A DNA stretch of 64,000 nucleotides from Alphaproteobacteria bacterium (lineage in GTDB: Bacteria; Pseudomonadota; Alphaproteobacteria; Rhodobacterales; Rhodobacteraceae). Under the pieces are notes generated by a model. That model worked only from the letters and a program-made list of their open reading frames with translations. It searched no databases and was not told the DNA's origin. The stretch is taken from positions 1 to 64,000 of the forward strand of contig JASBSZ010000005.1 of NCBI GenBank assembly GCA_030148665.1. The letters run 5' to 3'. Of this stretch, positions 1 to 9,199 are shown in pieces (within the stretch, counting starts at the first letter, position 1; the number at the start of each line of letters is the position of its first letter). The translations under genes and the position numbers were made by a program.

Positions 1-1
1 G

Positions 2-118
2 GCCATGCGCAGCCGTGGCAAGCCCGGCAAGGTCATCGCGGTCGCCATCGCCCGGAAAATCCTGATCATCGCCAACGCCCTGCTGCGCGACCAGACCCCT
101 TGGAAGGCACCAACCTGA
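2..118 (+). CDS. IS110-family transposase, C-terminal end (cut by window edge)
   Basis: An open frame runs in from the left edge and stops with TGA at 116-118, giving 38 residues. The pieces RGKPGKV, AIARKILIIANALLRD and the final W-K resemble the last helix of IS110/IS116/IS902 transposases (DEDD plus serine transposases that move through circular intermediates). Only the tail is visible, so I cannot tell whether the element is intact. It ends close to a hairpin at 157-182 that resembles the repeat at 16279-16362, which would fit the known preference of some IS110 elements for repeat targets. A chance resemblance is possible because only 38 residues are seen. Confidence 0.7.
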   Translation, partial: AMRSRGKPGKVIAVAIARKILIIANALLRDQTPWKAPT

Positions 119-500
119 CAGGCCGAAAGAATACAGTTGCCGTGGGGCGGGGCGGGCGCTGCCCGGCGTTGCCGCCGGGCGCTCGGGCAAACAATGCTGC
201 ACGAAAATTCAAATCCTCGCCCGGGGCGCTTGCGGCCCGGGCTGCGCCTGCCTGCCCCCCGGCAGGCGCATACGCGCCCGCCCAGGCAGGCCCAGCCCTT
301 TCGTGCTGTTCTCCACACCCCGCCGCTTGCCAACCCTTGCCCCCGCTGCTAGAAAATCCGGCATGAGAACGTCGATCTGCATTTGCGAGATTTGCATTAC
401 CTGCTGAAACTGTCAGCGGGCCGTTCTCTCTTGTGTTTTCAAACATGATCCAAGGTGATAGGCCCGCGACAGGCGGAATAACCCTGCGCGAGAAGGCCAC
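119..500. other. Non-coding gap between the transposase end and cysS
   Basis: No convincing gene is present in these 382 bases. The left part is extremely GC-rich and holds two hairpins: GCGCTGCCCGGC paired with GCCGGGCGC at 157-182, and a longer inverted repeat at 239-298. From about 370 the sequence becomes less GC-rich and should hold the cysS promoter, although I see no textbook -35/-10 pair. A GAGAAGG ribosome-binding site sits a few bases before the cysS ATG. Confidence 0.6.
239..298. repeat. Long GC-rich inverted repeat upstream of cysS
   Basis: GGGCTGCGCCTGCC at 239-252 pairs with GGCAGGCCCAGCCC at 285-298, with 13 of 14 positions complementary. A nested GGCAGGC at 261-267 can pair with the left arm instead. 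The right arm is followed by only a short TTT. It could end transcription coming out of the insertion element, or it could be a REP-like sequence. Confidence 0.5.
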
Positions 501-1901
501 ATGCCCGATAACAAGCCCCCGACCAAGCCGGAAATCAGACTGTTCAACAGCATGACGCGAAAGAAGGAAATCTTTCGCCCGCTGGACCCCGACAATGTGC
601 GCATCTATGTCTGCGGTCCCACGGTCTATGACCGCGCCCATATCGGCAATGCCCGCCCGGTGATCGTGTTCGACATGCTTTACCGCCTGCTGCGCCATGT
701 CTATGGCGAGGATCACGTGACCTATGCGCGCAATTTCACCGATGTGGATGACAAGATCATCAAGCGCGCCGCCGAAACGGGGCGGCAGATCGACGAGATC
801 ACCGAGGAAACCATTGCCTGGTATCACGACGACATGGAAACCCTCGGCACCCTGCGCCCGGATGTCGAGCCCCGCGCAACCGCCCATATCGGCAACATGA
901 TCTCCATGATCGAGGAACTGATTTCGGGTGGGCACGCCTACGAGGCCGAGGGCCATGTGCTGTTCGCGGTAGATTCTTACGCCGCCTATGGCCGTCTGTC
1001 GGGCCGCTCGGTCAAGGACATGATCGCGGGCGCCCGCGTCGAGGTCGCCCCCTACAAGCGCAACCCGATGGATTTCGTGCTGTGGAAACCTTCGACACCC
1101 GATCAACCCGGTTGGGACAGCCCCTGGGGCCGCGGTCGCCCGGGTTGGCATATCGAATGCTCGGCCATGTCGTACGAGCTGTTCGGCCCGCGTTTCGACA
1201 TCCACGGCGGGGGCGGCGATCTGAAATTCCCGCACCACGAAAACGAGATCGCCCAAAGCTGCTGCGCGCATCCCGGCGATGACGGCTGTTTCGCGCAGAT
1301 CTGGATGCATAACGAGATGCTCCAGGTCGAGGGGCGCAAGATGTCGAAATCGCTGGGCAATTTCTTTTCCGTGCGCGAGTTGCTGGATCAGGGAATACCG
1401 GGCGAGGTGATCCGCCTTGTCTATCTTGGCACCCATTACCGCAAGCCGATGGACTGGACGGAAAGGAAGGCGGCCGAGGCCGAGGCGACCTTGCGCAAAT
1501 GGTATGCGCTTGCCGCCCAGGCCAGGAGGCGCGGCGCGCCATATGTTGCGGTGGTCAGCGCGCTTGCCGACGACCTGAACACCCCCGGCGCCATTGCTGA
1601 ATGTCACCAGCTGGCCCATGCCGGCGATGCCGCGACATTGCGCCATACGCTGCAATTCCTCGGCCTGATGGACGATGACCTGCCTCAATGGGCAGATGCC
1701 CCAAAGGTCGATCTTTCGCGTTATGCCGACATGCTGACACAGGCCCGCGCCAAGGCAATGGAAAGCAAGGATTTTTCGGCCGTTGACCGTCTCAAGGCCG
1801 CGCTGATCTCGGCCGGGGTCGAGGTGCGCATGGGCAAGGAGGGCGTCGATCTGGTGCCGGGCGCCGATTTCGACCCTGCGAAACTGGAGGGGCTGGAATG
1901 A
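501..1901 (+). CDS. cysS: Cysteine--tRNA ligase
   Basis: This 466-residue class I aminoacyl-tRNA synthetase charges tRNA-Cys with cysteine in the cytoplasm. The HIGH motif appears as HIGN at residues 47-50, just after C38 in the CGPTVYD stretch, the first zinc ligand. Further ligand candidates lie in HIECS and HHENE. KMSKS is exact at residues 280-284. Length and motif order are normal for the bacterial family. The ATG at 501 is preceded by GAGAAGG and begins the conserved part within about ten residues. It appears to be transcribed alone or with cimA, from which a 127-base gap with a large hairpin separates it. Confidence 0.97.
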   Translation: MPDNKPPTKPEIRLFNSMTRKKEIFRPLDPDNVRIYVCGPTVYDRAHIGNARPVIVFDMLYRLLRHVYGEDHVTYARNFTDVDDKIIKRAAETGRQIDEITEETIAWYHDDMETLGTLRPDVEPRATAHIGNMISMIEELISGGHAYEAEGHVLFAVDSYAAYGRLSGRSVKDMIAGARVEVAPYKRNPMDFVLWKPSTPDQPGWDSPWGRGRPGWHIECSAMSYELFGPRFDIHGGGGDLKFPHHENEIAQSCCAHPGDDGCFAQIWMHNEMLQVEGRKMSKSLGNFFSVRELLDQGIPGEVIRLVYLGTHYRKPMDWTERKAAEAEATLRKWYALAAQARRRGAPYVAVVSALADDLNTPGAIAECHQLAHAGDAATLRHTLQFLGLMDDDLPQWADAPKVDLSRYADMLTQARAKAMESKDFSAVDRLKAALISAGVEVRMGKEGVDLVPGADFDPAKLEGLE

Positions 1902-1917
1902 GCGTGCCAACAACACA

Positions 1918-1979
1918 GGTCAGCGCCCGACCGAGGGGGGTGCGAAAGCACCCGCCTGGGGGGCGGGCGGGTGCTGACC
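1918..1979. repeat. Large inverted repeat after cysS, possible terminator
   Basis: The outer arms start with GGTCAGC at 1918-1924 and end with GCTGACC at 1973-1979; over 16 positions 14 are complementary. Inside lies a compact GGGTGC-GAAA-GCACCC hairpin (1939-1954) with a GNRA-type tetraloop. No T-run follows. It lies 17 bases after the cysS stop and 50 bases before cimA, so it is probably a terminator or mRNA-stabilising structure. Confidence 0.5.
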
Positions 1980-2028
1980 GGGCCGCAAGCGCCCCAGTCG
2001 ATGTGCATGAATTATCGAGAGTCCCCCA

Positions 2029-3657
2029 ATGACCCGTGATCGCCTCTACATCTACGACACCACGCTGCGCGACGGCCAGCAGACCCAGGGCGTCGATTTC
2101 TCGGTCGAGGACAAGCGCCGCATCGCGCTGGCGCTGGATCAGCTGGGTATCGACCATATCGAAGGCGGCTGGCCCGGCGCCAACCCCACCGACAGCGATT
2201 TCTTTGCCTCTGCCCCGACGCTGAAACAGGCCACCTTTACCGCCTTTGGCATGACGAAACGCGCGGGCCGCTCGGCCGAAAATGATGACGTGCTGGCCGG
2301 CGTGCTGAACGCCGGCACCCCGGCCGTGTGCCTTGTCGGCAAGACCCATGATTTCCACGTCACCACGGCGCTGGGCATCACGCTGGACGAAAACGTCGAA
2401 AACATCCGCGCATCCATCGGCCATCTGGTGGCGCAGGGGCGCGAGGCGCTGTTTGACGCCGAACATTTCTTTGACGGCTACAAGGCCAACCCCGATTACG
2501 CGCTGGAATGTCTGCACGCCGCCCATGACGCCGGTGCGCGCTGGATCGTGCTGTGCGACACCAATGGCGGCACCATGCCCGAGGAAATCCACGACATCAC
2601 CAGCGCGGTGATCGCCTCGGGCATCCCCGGCAACCATCTGGGCATCCACACCCATGACGACACCGGCCAGGCGGTTGCCGGCGCGCTGGCGGCGGTGCGG
2701 GCGGGCGCGCGCCAGATACAGGGCACGCTGAACGGGCTGGGCGAGCGCTGCGGCAACGCCAATCTCGTGACCCTGCTGCCGACGCTGCTGCTCAAACAGC
2801 CCTGGGCCGGCACGCTGGAAACCGGCGTCACCCTTGCGGGGCTGAAAACCCTGACCCGCCTCAGCCGGATGCTGGATGACATCCTCAACCGCGTGCCGCT
2901 GAAATCGCTGCCCTATGTGGGGGCCAGCGCATTCGCCCACAAGGCAGGGCTGCATGCCAGCGCCATCGTCAAGGACCCGTCCACCTATGAACATGTGGAC
3001 CCGTCGCTTGTCGGCAACAGTCGCATCATCCCCATGTCGAACCAGGCCGGACAAAGCAATCTGCGCCGCCGCCTGGCCGAGGCGGGAATCGAGGTCGCCC
3101 GCGACGACCCCCGCCTTGCCGACATCCTGAACGACATCAAGGAACGCGAGGATCGCGGCTATGCCTATGACACCGCGCAGGCCAGTTTCGAGCTGCTGGC
3201 CCGGCGCCATCTGGGCCAGCTGCCCGAATTTTTCGAGGTCAAGCGCTATCGCGTCACCGTCGAGCGGCGCAAGAACAAGTATGACGACATGGTCACCCTG
3301 TCCGAGGCCGTCGTGGTGGTAAAGATCGCCGGCCGCAAGGTGCTGTCGGTCAGCGAAAGCCTGGACGAGCAGGGCCGCGACAACGGCCCCGTCAACGCAC
3401 TGGCGCGTGCGCTGGCCAAGGATCTCGGCCCCTATCAGGCCTGCATCGACGACATGCGGCTGGTCGATTTCAAGGTGCGCATCACCGATGGCGGCACCGA
3501 GGCCGTGACCCGCGTCATCATCGACAGCGAGGACAGCGCCGGCGCGCGCTGGTCCACCGTGGGGGTTTCCGCAAATATCGTGGATGCCAGCTTTCAGGCG
3601 CTGCTTGACGCCATCATCTGGAAGCTGATCCGCGATCGTCAGCCGGTCGCGACATGA
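2029..3657 (+). CDS. cimA: (R)-citramalate synthase
   Basis: The 542-residue protein carries the YDTTLRDGQQ motif of the HMGL-like/DRE-TIM metallolyases at residues 9-18. Its length and C-terminal regulatory (LeuA-type dimer) domain match CimA rather than shorter homocitrate synthases. It joins pyruvate and acetyl-CoA to citramalate, the first step of the threonine-independent route to isoleucine. The metal-binding HTHDD stretch lies near residue 206. The ATG at 2029 follows a GAGAG stretch. The stop codon overlaps the start of the next gene (ATGA), indicating co-translation. 2-Isopropylmalate synthase is the alternative, but the N-terminal region fits CimA better. Confidence 0.92.
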   Translation: MTRDRLYIYDTTLRDGQQTQGVDFSVEDKRRIALALDQLGIDHIEGGWPGANPTDSDFFASAPTLKQATFTAFGMTKRAGRSAENDDVLAGVLNAGTPAVCLVGKTHDFHVTTALGITLDENVENIRASIGHLVAQGREALFDAEHFFDGYKANPDYALECLHAAHDAGARWIVLCDTNGGTMPEEIHDITSAVIASGIPGNHLGIHTHDDTGQAVAGALAAVRAGARQIQGTLNGLGERCGNANLVTLLPTLLLKQPWAGTLETGVTLAGLKTLTRLSRMLDDILNRVPLKSLPYVGASAFAHKAGLHASAIVKDPSTYEHVDPSLVGNSRIIPMSNQAGQSNLRRRLAEAGIEVARDDPRLADILNDIKEREDRGYAYDTAQASFELLARRHLGQLPEFFEVKRYRVTVERRKNKYDDMVTLSEAVVVVKIAGRKVLSVSESLDEQGRDNGPVNALARALAKDLGPYQACIDDMRLVDFKVRITDGGTEAVTRVIIDSEDSAGARWSTVGVSANIVDASFQALLDAIIWKLIRDRQPVAT

Positions 3658-4430
3658 CCATCGAGGCCTGCGCCGAGATCACCCGCAAGGGTGACCCGGA
3701 TCGTTTCCTGTCGGCGATGACGGCGCGCTCTGCCCGGCGTGGGCCACTGTTCGTGCTGTATGCGTTCAACCTGGAACTGGCCCGCGCCCCCTGGGTTGCG
3801 CAGGAGCCCCTGGCGGCCGAGATGCGGTTGCAGTTCTGGGCCGGTCTGGTCGAGGATATCGGCAAGGGACGTCCTGTCCCCGGCCATGAGGTGGCAACGC
3901 CGCTGGCCGAGATCGTGCGTGCGCACAACCTGCCGCTGACGCCGCTGGCCGGCATGGTCGAGGCGCGCCGTTTCGATATATGGGGCGAACCCCATGCGGA
4001 CGAGGCAGCCCTGCTGGCCTATGTCGATGCGACGGCCGGCAATCTGATGTGGCTGGCGGCCCGCGCCCTGGGGATGCCCGAGACGGGCGAGACGGTCATT
4101 CGAAATTTCGCGCTGGGCGCCGGTCTGGCGGCGCTGCTGAGGGCCCTGCCGGCGCTGGATGCCGCAGGGCGCAACCCGCTGCCGGTGCGCGACGAGGCCA
4201 TGCTGCGTCGCCTGGCCCAAAGGGGGCTTGCCGGCATCCGGCATGCGCGCGCATGTCGAAGCCAGGTGCCGCAAGGGGTACGCCCGGCCCTGCTGGCGGG
4301 CTGGCAGGCGGACCATGTCCTGAAACGGGTGCTGCGCATGCCGGGCGCGGTGATGACGGACGGGCTTGCGCCGACGGAATTCGGGCGCAGGGCCACCTTG
4401 CTGCTGCGCGCCTTCAGCGGCAGGTGGTAG
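3654..4430 (+). CDS. Squalene/phytoene synthase family protein (NDUFAF6-like)
   Basis: This 258-residue all-helical protein belongs to the trans-isoprenyl diphosphate synthase (squalene/phytoene synthase) fold: an F-L-Y-A-F-N-E segment near residue 40, DIGKG near residue 68 where the first aspartate-rich motif would be, and D-A-T-A-GNLMW near residue 124. The two DxxxD metal-binding motifs of true phytoene synthases are incomplete, so a real prenyl-condensing activity is doubtful. The closest functional analogue is probably mitochondrial NDUFAF6, a complex I assembly factor of this family; that is inference. No carotenoid genes are nearby. It overlaps cimA by four bases. Confidence 0.8.
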   Translation: MTIEACAEITRKGDPDRFLSAMTARSARRGPLFVLYAFNLELARAPWVAQEPLAAEMRLQFWAGLVEDIGKGRPVPGHEVATPLAEIVRAHNLPLTPLAGMVEARRFDIWGEPHADEAALLAYVDATAGNLMWLAARALGMPETGETVIRNFALGAGLAALLRALPALDAAGRNPLPVRDEAMLRRLAQRGLAGIRHARACRSQVPQGVRPALLAGWQADHVLKRVLRMPGAVMTDGLAPTEFGRRATLLLRAFSGRW

Positions 4431-4483
4431 CGGCCCCGCCCAAAGGGATTGCGGGCGACGACAATCGGGCGGGGCGGATCATC

Positions 4484-5683
4484 TCATGCGGGACGGCGCG
4501 GGTCATGCTTGACCTCGGCGACCGATTTCAGCACGCCGTCGATGATGATATCCAGCTCGGGCTTGCGCAGCCGGGCCGGCAGGCGCATGTCGCAGGCCTT
4601 CATCAGCATGGCGCGGGTTTTCGGCAGGTCGGGAATGTTGCCGATGAACTGCCAGTTCCAGAAGGCGCGCGCATTGTCCTGATGCAGGCCGAAAACCGAA
4701 ATCGGCGTGCCTTTGGCCGCGGATATGGCCATCAGGCGGCGCGCCTCGTCGGCCGTGAAATCGACAAGGTTGAATTGAATCGAATCCGGCGCGCGTTCCT
4801 CGCCCGGCAGGGGGGACGGCACCTCGATATGGGGCGAGGCGTTTAGCGCGGCGGCGACATGATCGTGATTGGCGCGCCCGTCGCGCACACGGCGGGGAAT
4901 CTCGGCCAATTGCGGGCGGATGATCGCCGCCGAAAGGTTGTTCATGCGCATGTTGTAAAGGGGCAGCGCGTTCTGATACTTGGTAAAGGCGTTGCTGCCC
5001 AGACGGTGCTTGCGCCAGTTATGTTCATAGGCGCCCGACATGATGACTGCGCGCGCGATCACGTCTTCGTCGTCGGTGATCAGGATTCCACCTTCACCGC
5101 CATTGACGAGCTTGTAGGACTGGAAGGAAAAGCACCCCACCTTGCCGATGGTGCCGATGTTGCGCCCGTTCCAGGTTGTGCCCAGCGAATGCGCCGCGTC
5201 TTCGACGACCGGCACGCCGCGTGCCTCGCACAGCTCCATGATCGCATCCATGTCGGATGTGTGCCCCCGCATATGCGAGATCACAACCGCCGCCACATGA
5301 TCGGTCAGCTTGGTGGCGAAATCACCCATGTCGATGCGGTAATTGTCGCTGACCTCGACAAGGATCGGCTGCGCACCGGCATGGACCACCGCCGAAGGGA
5401 CGGCGGCAAAGGTAAAGGCAGGGATCAGAACCTTGTCGCCGGGCTTGATGCCCAGGGCACGCAGGGACAGGAAGATCGCGGATGAACATGAATTCAGCGC
5501 CAGCGCATATCGTGCGCCGATGAATTCGGCGAATTCCTCTTCCAGCCGCACGACCGGCGAGGGGGTATCTTCCGGCGCGGTGTATCGAAACAGATCGCCC
5601 GATGACAACAGGCGCTCGACCTCTTGCAGTGCCTGGGCGGGGATCGGCTCGGCATCATAGACCGAGGTGGACAGCTTGTTCAT
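4484..5683 (-). CDS. DegT/DnrJ/EryC1/StrS-type PLP aminotransferase
   Basis: A 399-residue fold-type I PLP enzyme. The segment SYKLVNGGEGG carries the Schiff-base lysine at K191, and VEDAAHSLG holds D162, which contacts the pyridine nitrogen. This family usually transfers an amino group to keto-sugars on nucleotide sugars, but no nucleotide-sugar or polysaccharide genes are adjacent. It lies 91 bases downstream of the glycerate kinase gene in the same direction, so it may instead transaminate an intermediate of that cluster. Substrate unknown. The start ATG at 5683 begins the conserved N-terminal segment. Confidence 0.88.
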   Translation of the reverse strand: MNKLSTSVYDAEPIPAQALQEVERLLSSGDLFRYTAPEDTPSPVVRLEEEFAEFIGARYALALNSCSSAIFLSLRALGIKPGDKVLIPAFTFAAVPSAVVHAGAQPILVEVSDNYRIDMGDFATKLTDHVAAVVISHMRGHTSDMDAIMELCEARGVPVVEDAAHSLGTTWNGRNIGTIGKVGCFSFQSYKLVNGGEGGILITDDEDVIARAVIMSGAYEHNWRKHRLGSNAFTKYQNALPLYNMRMNNLSAAIIRPQLAEIPRRVRDGRANHDHVAAALNASPHIEVPSPLPGEERAPDSIQFNLVDFTADEARRLMAISAAKGTPISVFGLHQDNARAFWNWQFIGNIPDLPKTRAMLMKACDMRLPARLRKPELDIIIDGVLKSVAEVKHDPRRPA

Positions 5684-5774
5684 GTTCAGTAATTCCGAAG
5701 AGTGGTTTCGGATTTACTGTAAGGCGACCCTCGCCCGGAATCCAACTTTTTCCGTTCTCGAAGGGGCTCCGGCA

Positions 5775-7040
5775 CTATTGTGTGACAAGAATCGCGCGGA
5801 AATCGTTCACATTTGTCAGGGTCGGGCCGGTGATCACCTGGTGATTCAGGCGAGCAAACAAACCGTGCCCGTCATGGCGTTCAAGGGCGCGCTCCAGCGG
5901 ATAGCCTATCGCCTGTGCGCGCGCCATCGTGTCGGGGGTGATTATGGCCCCGGCCACCTCGGCCCCGCCGTCGATGCCGTCGGTGTCGCAGGCCAGGGCG
6001 CTGATGCCCGCCGCGCCATTCAACCCCTCGGCCAGCCCCATCAGGAATTCGACGTTGCGCCCGCCAACGCCGCGCGCCCCTTGTGGCAGCGTGACCGTGG
6101 TTTCCCCGCCCGACAGCAGAACGCAGGGTGCATCATCACGATGGGCCAGCGCGTCGCGGGCCATTTGCCGACCCAGCGCGCGGGCCTCGCCCTCAAGCGC
6201 GTCGCCAAGGATGATCGGGGTGATGCCGTGTGCGCGGGCGCGTTCGGCAGCGGCGTTCAGCGACATCATGGGGGCCGCGATCACGCGGTTTTCGACTGTC
6301 ACAAGGCGCGGGTCATCGGGAAATGGGGTCTCGTTGGCGGGGTTGTTCAGCGCGCGGGAGACCGTCTCGGGCAGGGGGGCGGGCAGGGCGGCCAGAACGG
6401 CGCGGGCCTGCGCTAGCGTGGTTTCGTCGCCAACCGTGGGGCCCGATGCAATGGTGCCCGGATCGTCCCCCGGAACATCGGAAATCATCAGCGCCAGCAC
6501 GCGCGCGGGCCAGGCGGCGGCCGCCAGACGCCCGCCCTTGATGGCCGACAGATGCTTGCGCAGCAGGTTCATGCGCTTGATCGGCAGTCCCGAGGCCAGC
6601 AGCGCCGCATTCACCGCCTGCTTGTCGGCAAGGCTGATCCCCGGCGCCGGCAGGGTCAACAGCGACGAGCCCCCGCCCGAAATCAGCGCGACAAGCAGGT
6701 CATCGGGGCCAAGGCTGCGCGCCATTTCATGGATGCGCCCGGCGGCGGCGACACCGGCGGCATCCGGCACCGGGTGGGCGGACTCGACGATCTCGATATT
6801 GTCGCAGGGCACGGCGTGGCCGTATCGGGTGACGACCAGCCCCGTGCATCTGCCGGGGTAATGTTCCTCGAAAGCGCGCGCCATCGCGGCCGAGGCCTTG
6901 CCCGCCCCCACGACCACGCAGCGCCCGGCGGGAGGTTCGGGGATGTGCTGCGGGATCATGCGCGCTGGCATGGCGGCGGCAACCGCAGCGTCAAACAGTT
7001 CGCGCAGGATCATACGCTCGCGGTCGAATCCCTCAGACAT
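5775..7040 (-). CDS. Glycerate 2-kinase (DUF4147/MOFRL family)
   Basis: A protein of 421 residues with the DUF4147 N-terminal domain (VVGAGKASAAMA near residue 45 and ISGGGSSLLTLP near residue 115) and a C-terminal MOFRL domain (LLSGGETTV and CDTDGIDG). Members phosphorylate D-glycerate at C2 with ATP, feeding hydroxypyruvate or tartronate semialdehyde into glycolysis. An upstream in-frame methionine exists at 7079, but the ATG at 7040 is preferred because it overlaps the stop of the preceding gene by eight bases and starts just before the conserved helix. That overlap shows translational coupling to the glutamine-synthetase-like gene. Confidence 0.9.
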   Translation of the reverse strand: MSEGFDRERMILRELFDAAVAAAMPARMIPQHIPEPPAGRCVVVGAGKASAAMARAFEEHYPGRCTGLVVTRYGHAVPCDNIEIVESAHPVPDAAGVAAAGRIHEMARSLGPDDLLVALISGGGSSLLTLPAPGISLADKQAVNAALLASGLPIKRMNLLRKHLSAIKGGRLAAAAWPARVLALMISDVPGDDPGTIASGPTVGDETTLAQARAVLAALPAPLPETVSRALNNPANETPFPDDPRLVTVENRVIAAPMMSLNAAAERARAHGITPIILGDALEGEARALGRQMARDALAHRDDAPCVLLSGGETTVTLPQGARGVGGRNVEFLMGLAEGLNGAAGISALACDTDGIDGGAEVAGAIITPDTMARAQAIGYPLERALERHDGHGLFARLNHQVITGPTLTNVNDFRAILVTQ

Positions 7041-8427
7041 TGACCAACAGGTGCTCGCGTTCCCACGGGCTGATGACATGAAAGAACTCGTCCTGCTCGG
7101 CCCATTTCACAGCGGCATAGACGGTGCAGAATTCGGGGCTGAGAACCTCGGCCAGCGCCTGTGAGTCCTCGAATGCCAGCAGGGCCTCGCGCAGGTTGCG
7201 GGGCAGCTCGTCCTCGGTGGTATAGGCATTGCCGGTCATCTGCGCGCGCGGTTCGACACCCTCGTTCAGGCCCAGAAATCCACAGGCGAGACTGGCCGCG
7301 ATACCCAGATAGGGGTTGCAGTCCATGCCCGCGAGGCGGTTTTCGATTCGCGTGGCCTCGGGCGGGGCGATGGGCACGCGCAGCCCCGTCGTGCGGTTGT
7401 CGCGCCCCCATTCAAGGTTAACAGGTGCGGAATAATCGGGAACATAACGACGGTAGGAATTCACATAAGGCGCGATGATCGCAATGGCCGAGGGCAGGTG
7501 CTTTTGCAGCCCGGCGATGAAATGCCGGAAGGCCGAGGATTCGCGCCCCTTGTCGTCGGTGAATATGTTGTCGCCCGTTTCGGTGTCGATGATCGAATGG
7601 TGGATATGCATGGCCGAGCCGGGCTGATCCTGCATCGGCTTGGCCATGAAGGTGGCATAGCATTTATGGCGCAGCGCCGCCTCGCGGATCAGGCGCTTGA
7701 AATAGAAGACCTGGTCGGCCAGGCGCACCGGGTCGCCATGGGGCAGGTTGATCTCGATCTGCCCGGCGCCGCCCTCGTGGATGATGGTGTCGATCTCGAA
7801 TCCCATCGCCTCGGCGAAATCATAGATGTCGTCGATGATCGGGCCATATTCATCGACCGCACTCATCGAATAGCCCTGGCTGGCAGCCACCCGCCGGCCC
7901 GAACGGCCAAAGGGCGGCTCGATCGGGCGCGAGGGGTCGGTATTGGGGGCAACGAGGTAGAATTCCAGCTCCGGCGCAACGACCGGCTGCCAGCCCTTTT
8001 CGGCATATAGCGAGACCACCCGTTTCAGCACGTTGCGCGGGGCAAACGGCACGGGGTTTCCCTTTTGATCGTCGATATTGTGGATGATCTGGATGGTCGG
8101 GTCCGGCGCCCAGGGGGCGGCAACGGCGGTGTCGAAATCGGGCGTCAGCACCATGTCGGGGTCGGTATAGCGGTTTTCGCCCCCGAAATCGGCCCAGCCG
8201 CCGGTGATCGTCTGGTAAAAGATCGAATCCGGCAGATACATCTGTTTCGAGCGCGCGAATTTCGCCGCCGGCATGGCCTTGCCGCGCGAAATGCCGGGGA
8301 TGTCGGCAATGATGCATTCGACCTCTTCCACGCGGCGGCCGTCGATATAGGCGCGCGCCGGGGCGGGGAGCCTGTCTGTCCAGCTGTCGGGCCGGCTAGC
8401 CGTGTTGTTCCTGTCGGGCGTGTTCAT
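7033..8427 (-). CDS. Glutamine-synthetase family protein (gamma-glutamyl ligase type)
   Basis: 464 residues with the glutamine-synthetase beta-grasp and catalytic domains. The stretches ELEFYL, GAGQIEINL, SAMHIHHS and NSYRRYVPD are the metal-, glutamate- and ATP-binding blocks of the PuuA/GlnA-like branch, which ligates glutamate to amines rather than ammonia. The adenylylation-site loop of classical GlnA is not evident. The start is put at the ATG at 8427, not at the in-frame methionine at 8649, because everything upstream is the other-frame translation of the amidotransferase gene, which this gene overlaps by 32 bases. The partner genes suggest gamma-glutamylation of an amine; the substrate cannot be read from sequence. 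Confidence 0.88.
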   Translation of the reverse strand: MNTPDRNNTASRPDSWTDRLPAPARAYIDGRRVEEVECIIADIPGISRGKAMPAAKFARSKQMYLPDSIFYQTITGGWADFGGENRYTDPDMVLTPDFDTAVAAPWAPDPTIQIIHNIDDQKGNPVPFAPRNVLKRVVSLYAEKGWQPVVAPELEFYLVAPNTDPSRPIEPPFGRSGRRVAASQGYSMSAVDEYGPIIDDIYDFAEAMGFEIDTIIHEGGAGQIEINLPHGDPVRLADQVFYFKRLIREAALRHKCYATFMAKPMQDQPGSAMHIHHSIIDTETGDNIFTDDKGRESSAFRHFIAGLQKHLPSAIAIIAPYVNSYRRYVPDYSAPVNLEWGRDNRTTGLRVPIAPPEATRIENRLAGMDCNPYLGIAASLACGFLGLNEGVEPRAQMTGNAYTTEDELPRNLREALLAFEDSQALAEVLSPEFCTVYAAVKWAEQDEFFHVISPWEREHLLVNV

Positions 8428-9133
8428 GTTTCGCTTTCCCGCCCTTGCGGGCTGTCTTGAAGAATGTCGCGATCTGCTCGGCAACCCGGCCCGCCTGCAC
8501 GGGCTGATCCGTGCGGGCCAGCGCCTGTTGCAGCAGGTCGTCGGGCACCACCCCCTTGCCGCGGGTGCGGATGAGGCCGGCCACGAAATCGGGGCTGAAT
8601 TCGGGATGCGGCTGATAGCTGAGCGCCGCGGGCTGTTCCTTGTCGCCATAGGCCAGCGCGGCGATGGCGCAATGCGGGCTGGAGCCGATCACATGGGCAT
8701 CCGGCGGCAGTTTGCTCACCTGATCCTGATGCCAGGCGTTCAGCACCAGATGGCCGATCTCGCCGTCATATTCGGTGGCCCCGACAGACCAGCCGCCGGG
8801 GAATTTCTCGACCTTGCCGCCCAGTGCCTGGGCAAGGATCTGGTGGCCGAAACATATGCCCACGATGGGAACGCCGGCGCCATACGCCTTGCGCAGGAAT
8901 TCCTCGAGCGGGGGGATCCAGGGCAGATCCTCATAGGCGCCGTGGCGCGAGCCGGTTATCAGCCAGCCATCCGCATCATGCACGCTGTCGGGAAAGACGC
9001 CATCAACCACCGGCCAGGTCTGAAATTCAAAACCATGGCCGGCCAGAAGGCGTGCAAACATGTCGGGGTAGTCCCCGAAATCGGCCCGCAGATCGTCAGG
9101 CGCGTGGCCGGTTTGCAGTATTCCGATTTTCAT
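8396..9133 (-). CDS. Class I glutamine amidotransferase domain protein (possible gamma-glutamyl hydrolase)
   Basis: A 245-residue stand-alone class I amidotransferase. The nucleophile elbow GICFGHQ holds C94, and YQPHPEF supplies H176 and E178, so the Cys-His-Glu triad is complete. No synthase domain is attached. Between two glutamine-synthetase-like genes, the likely role is hydrolysis of a gamma-glutamyl bond, analogous to PuuD releasing GABA, although the sequence resembles GMP-synthase-type amidotransferases more than PuuD itself. It overlaps the downstream synthetase gene by 32 bases and lies 66 bases from the upstream one. Confidence 0.87.
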   Translation of the reverse strand: MKIGILQTGHAPDDLRADFGDYPDMFARLLAGHGFEFQTWPVVDGVFPDSVHDADGWLITGSRHGAYEDLPWIPPLEEFLRKAYGAGVPIVGICFGHQILAQALGGKVEKFPGGWSVGATEYDGEIGHLVLNAWHQDQVSKLPPDAHVIGSSPHCAIAALAYGDKEQPAALSYQPHPEFSPDFVAGLIRTRGKGVVPDDLLQQALARTDQPVQAGRVAEQIATFFKTARKGGKAKHEHARQEQHG

Positions 9134-9199
9134 CGATCACCTGTTCGTGGATTTGATCAAATTGCTAGCAGACTGTCAGGCGCAGGTCCAGAGCGGGCG

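Noticed and set aside
66-1916. A 616-codon antisense frame over cysS
   Set aside because: cysS has all catalytic motifs; the antisense frame starts in a hairpin-rich gap and shows no recognisable motif.
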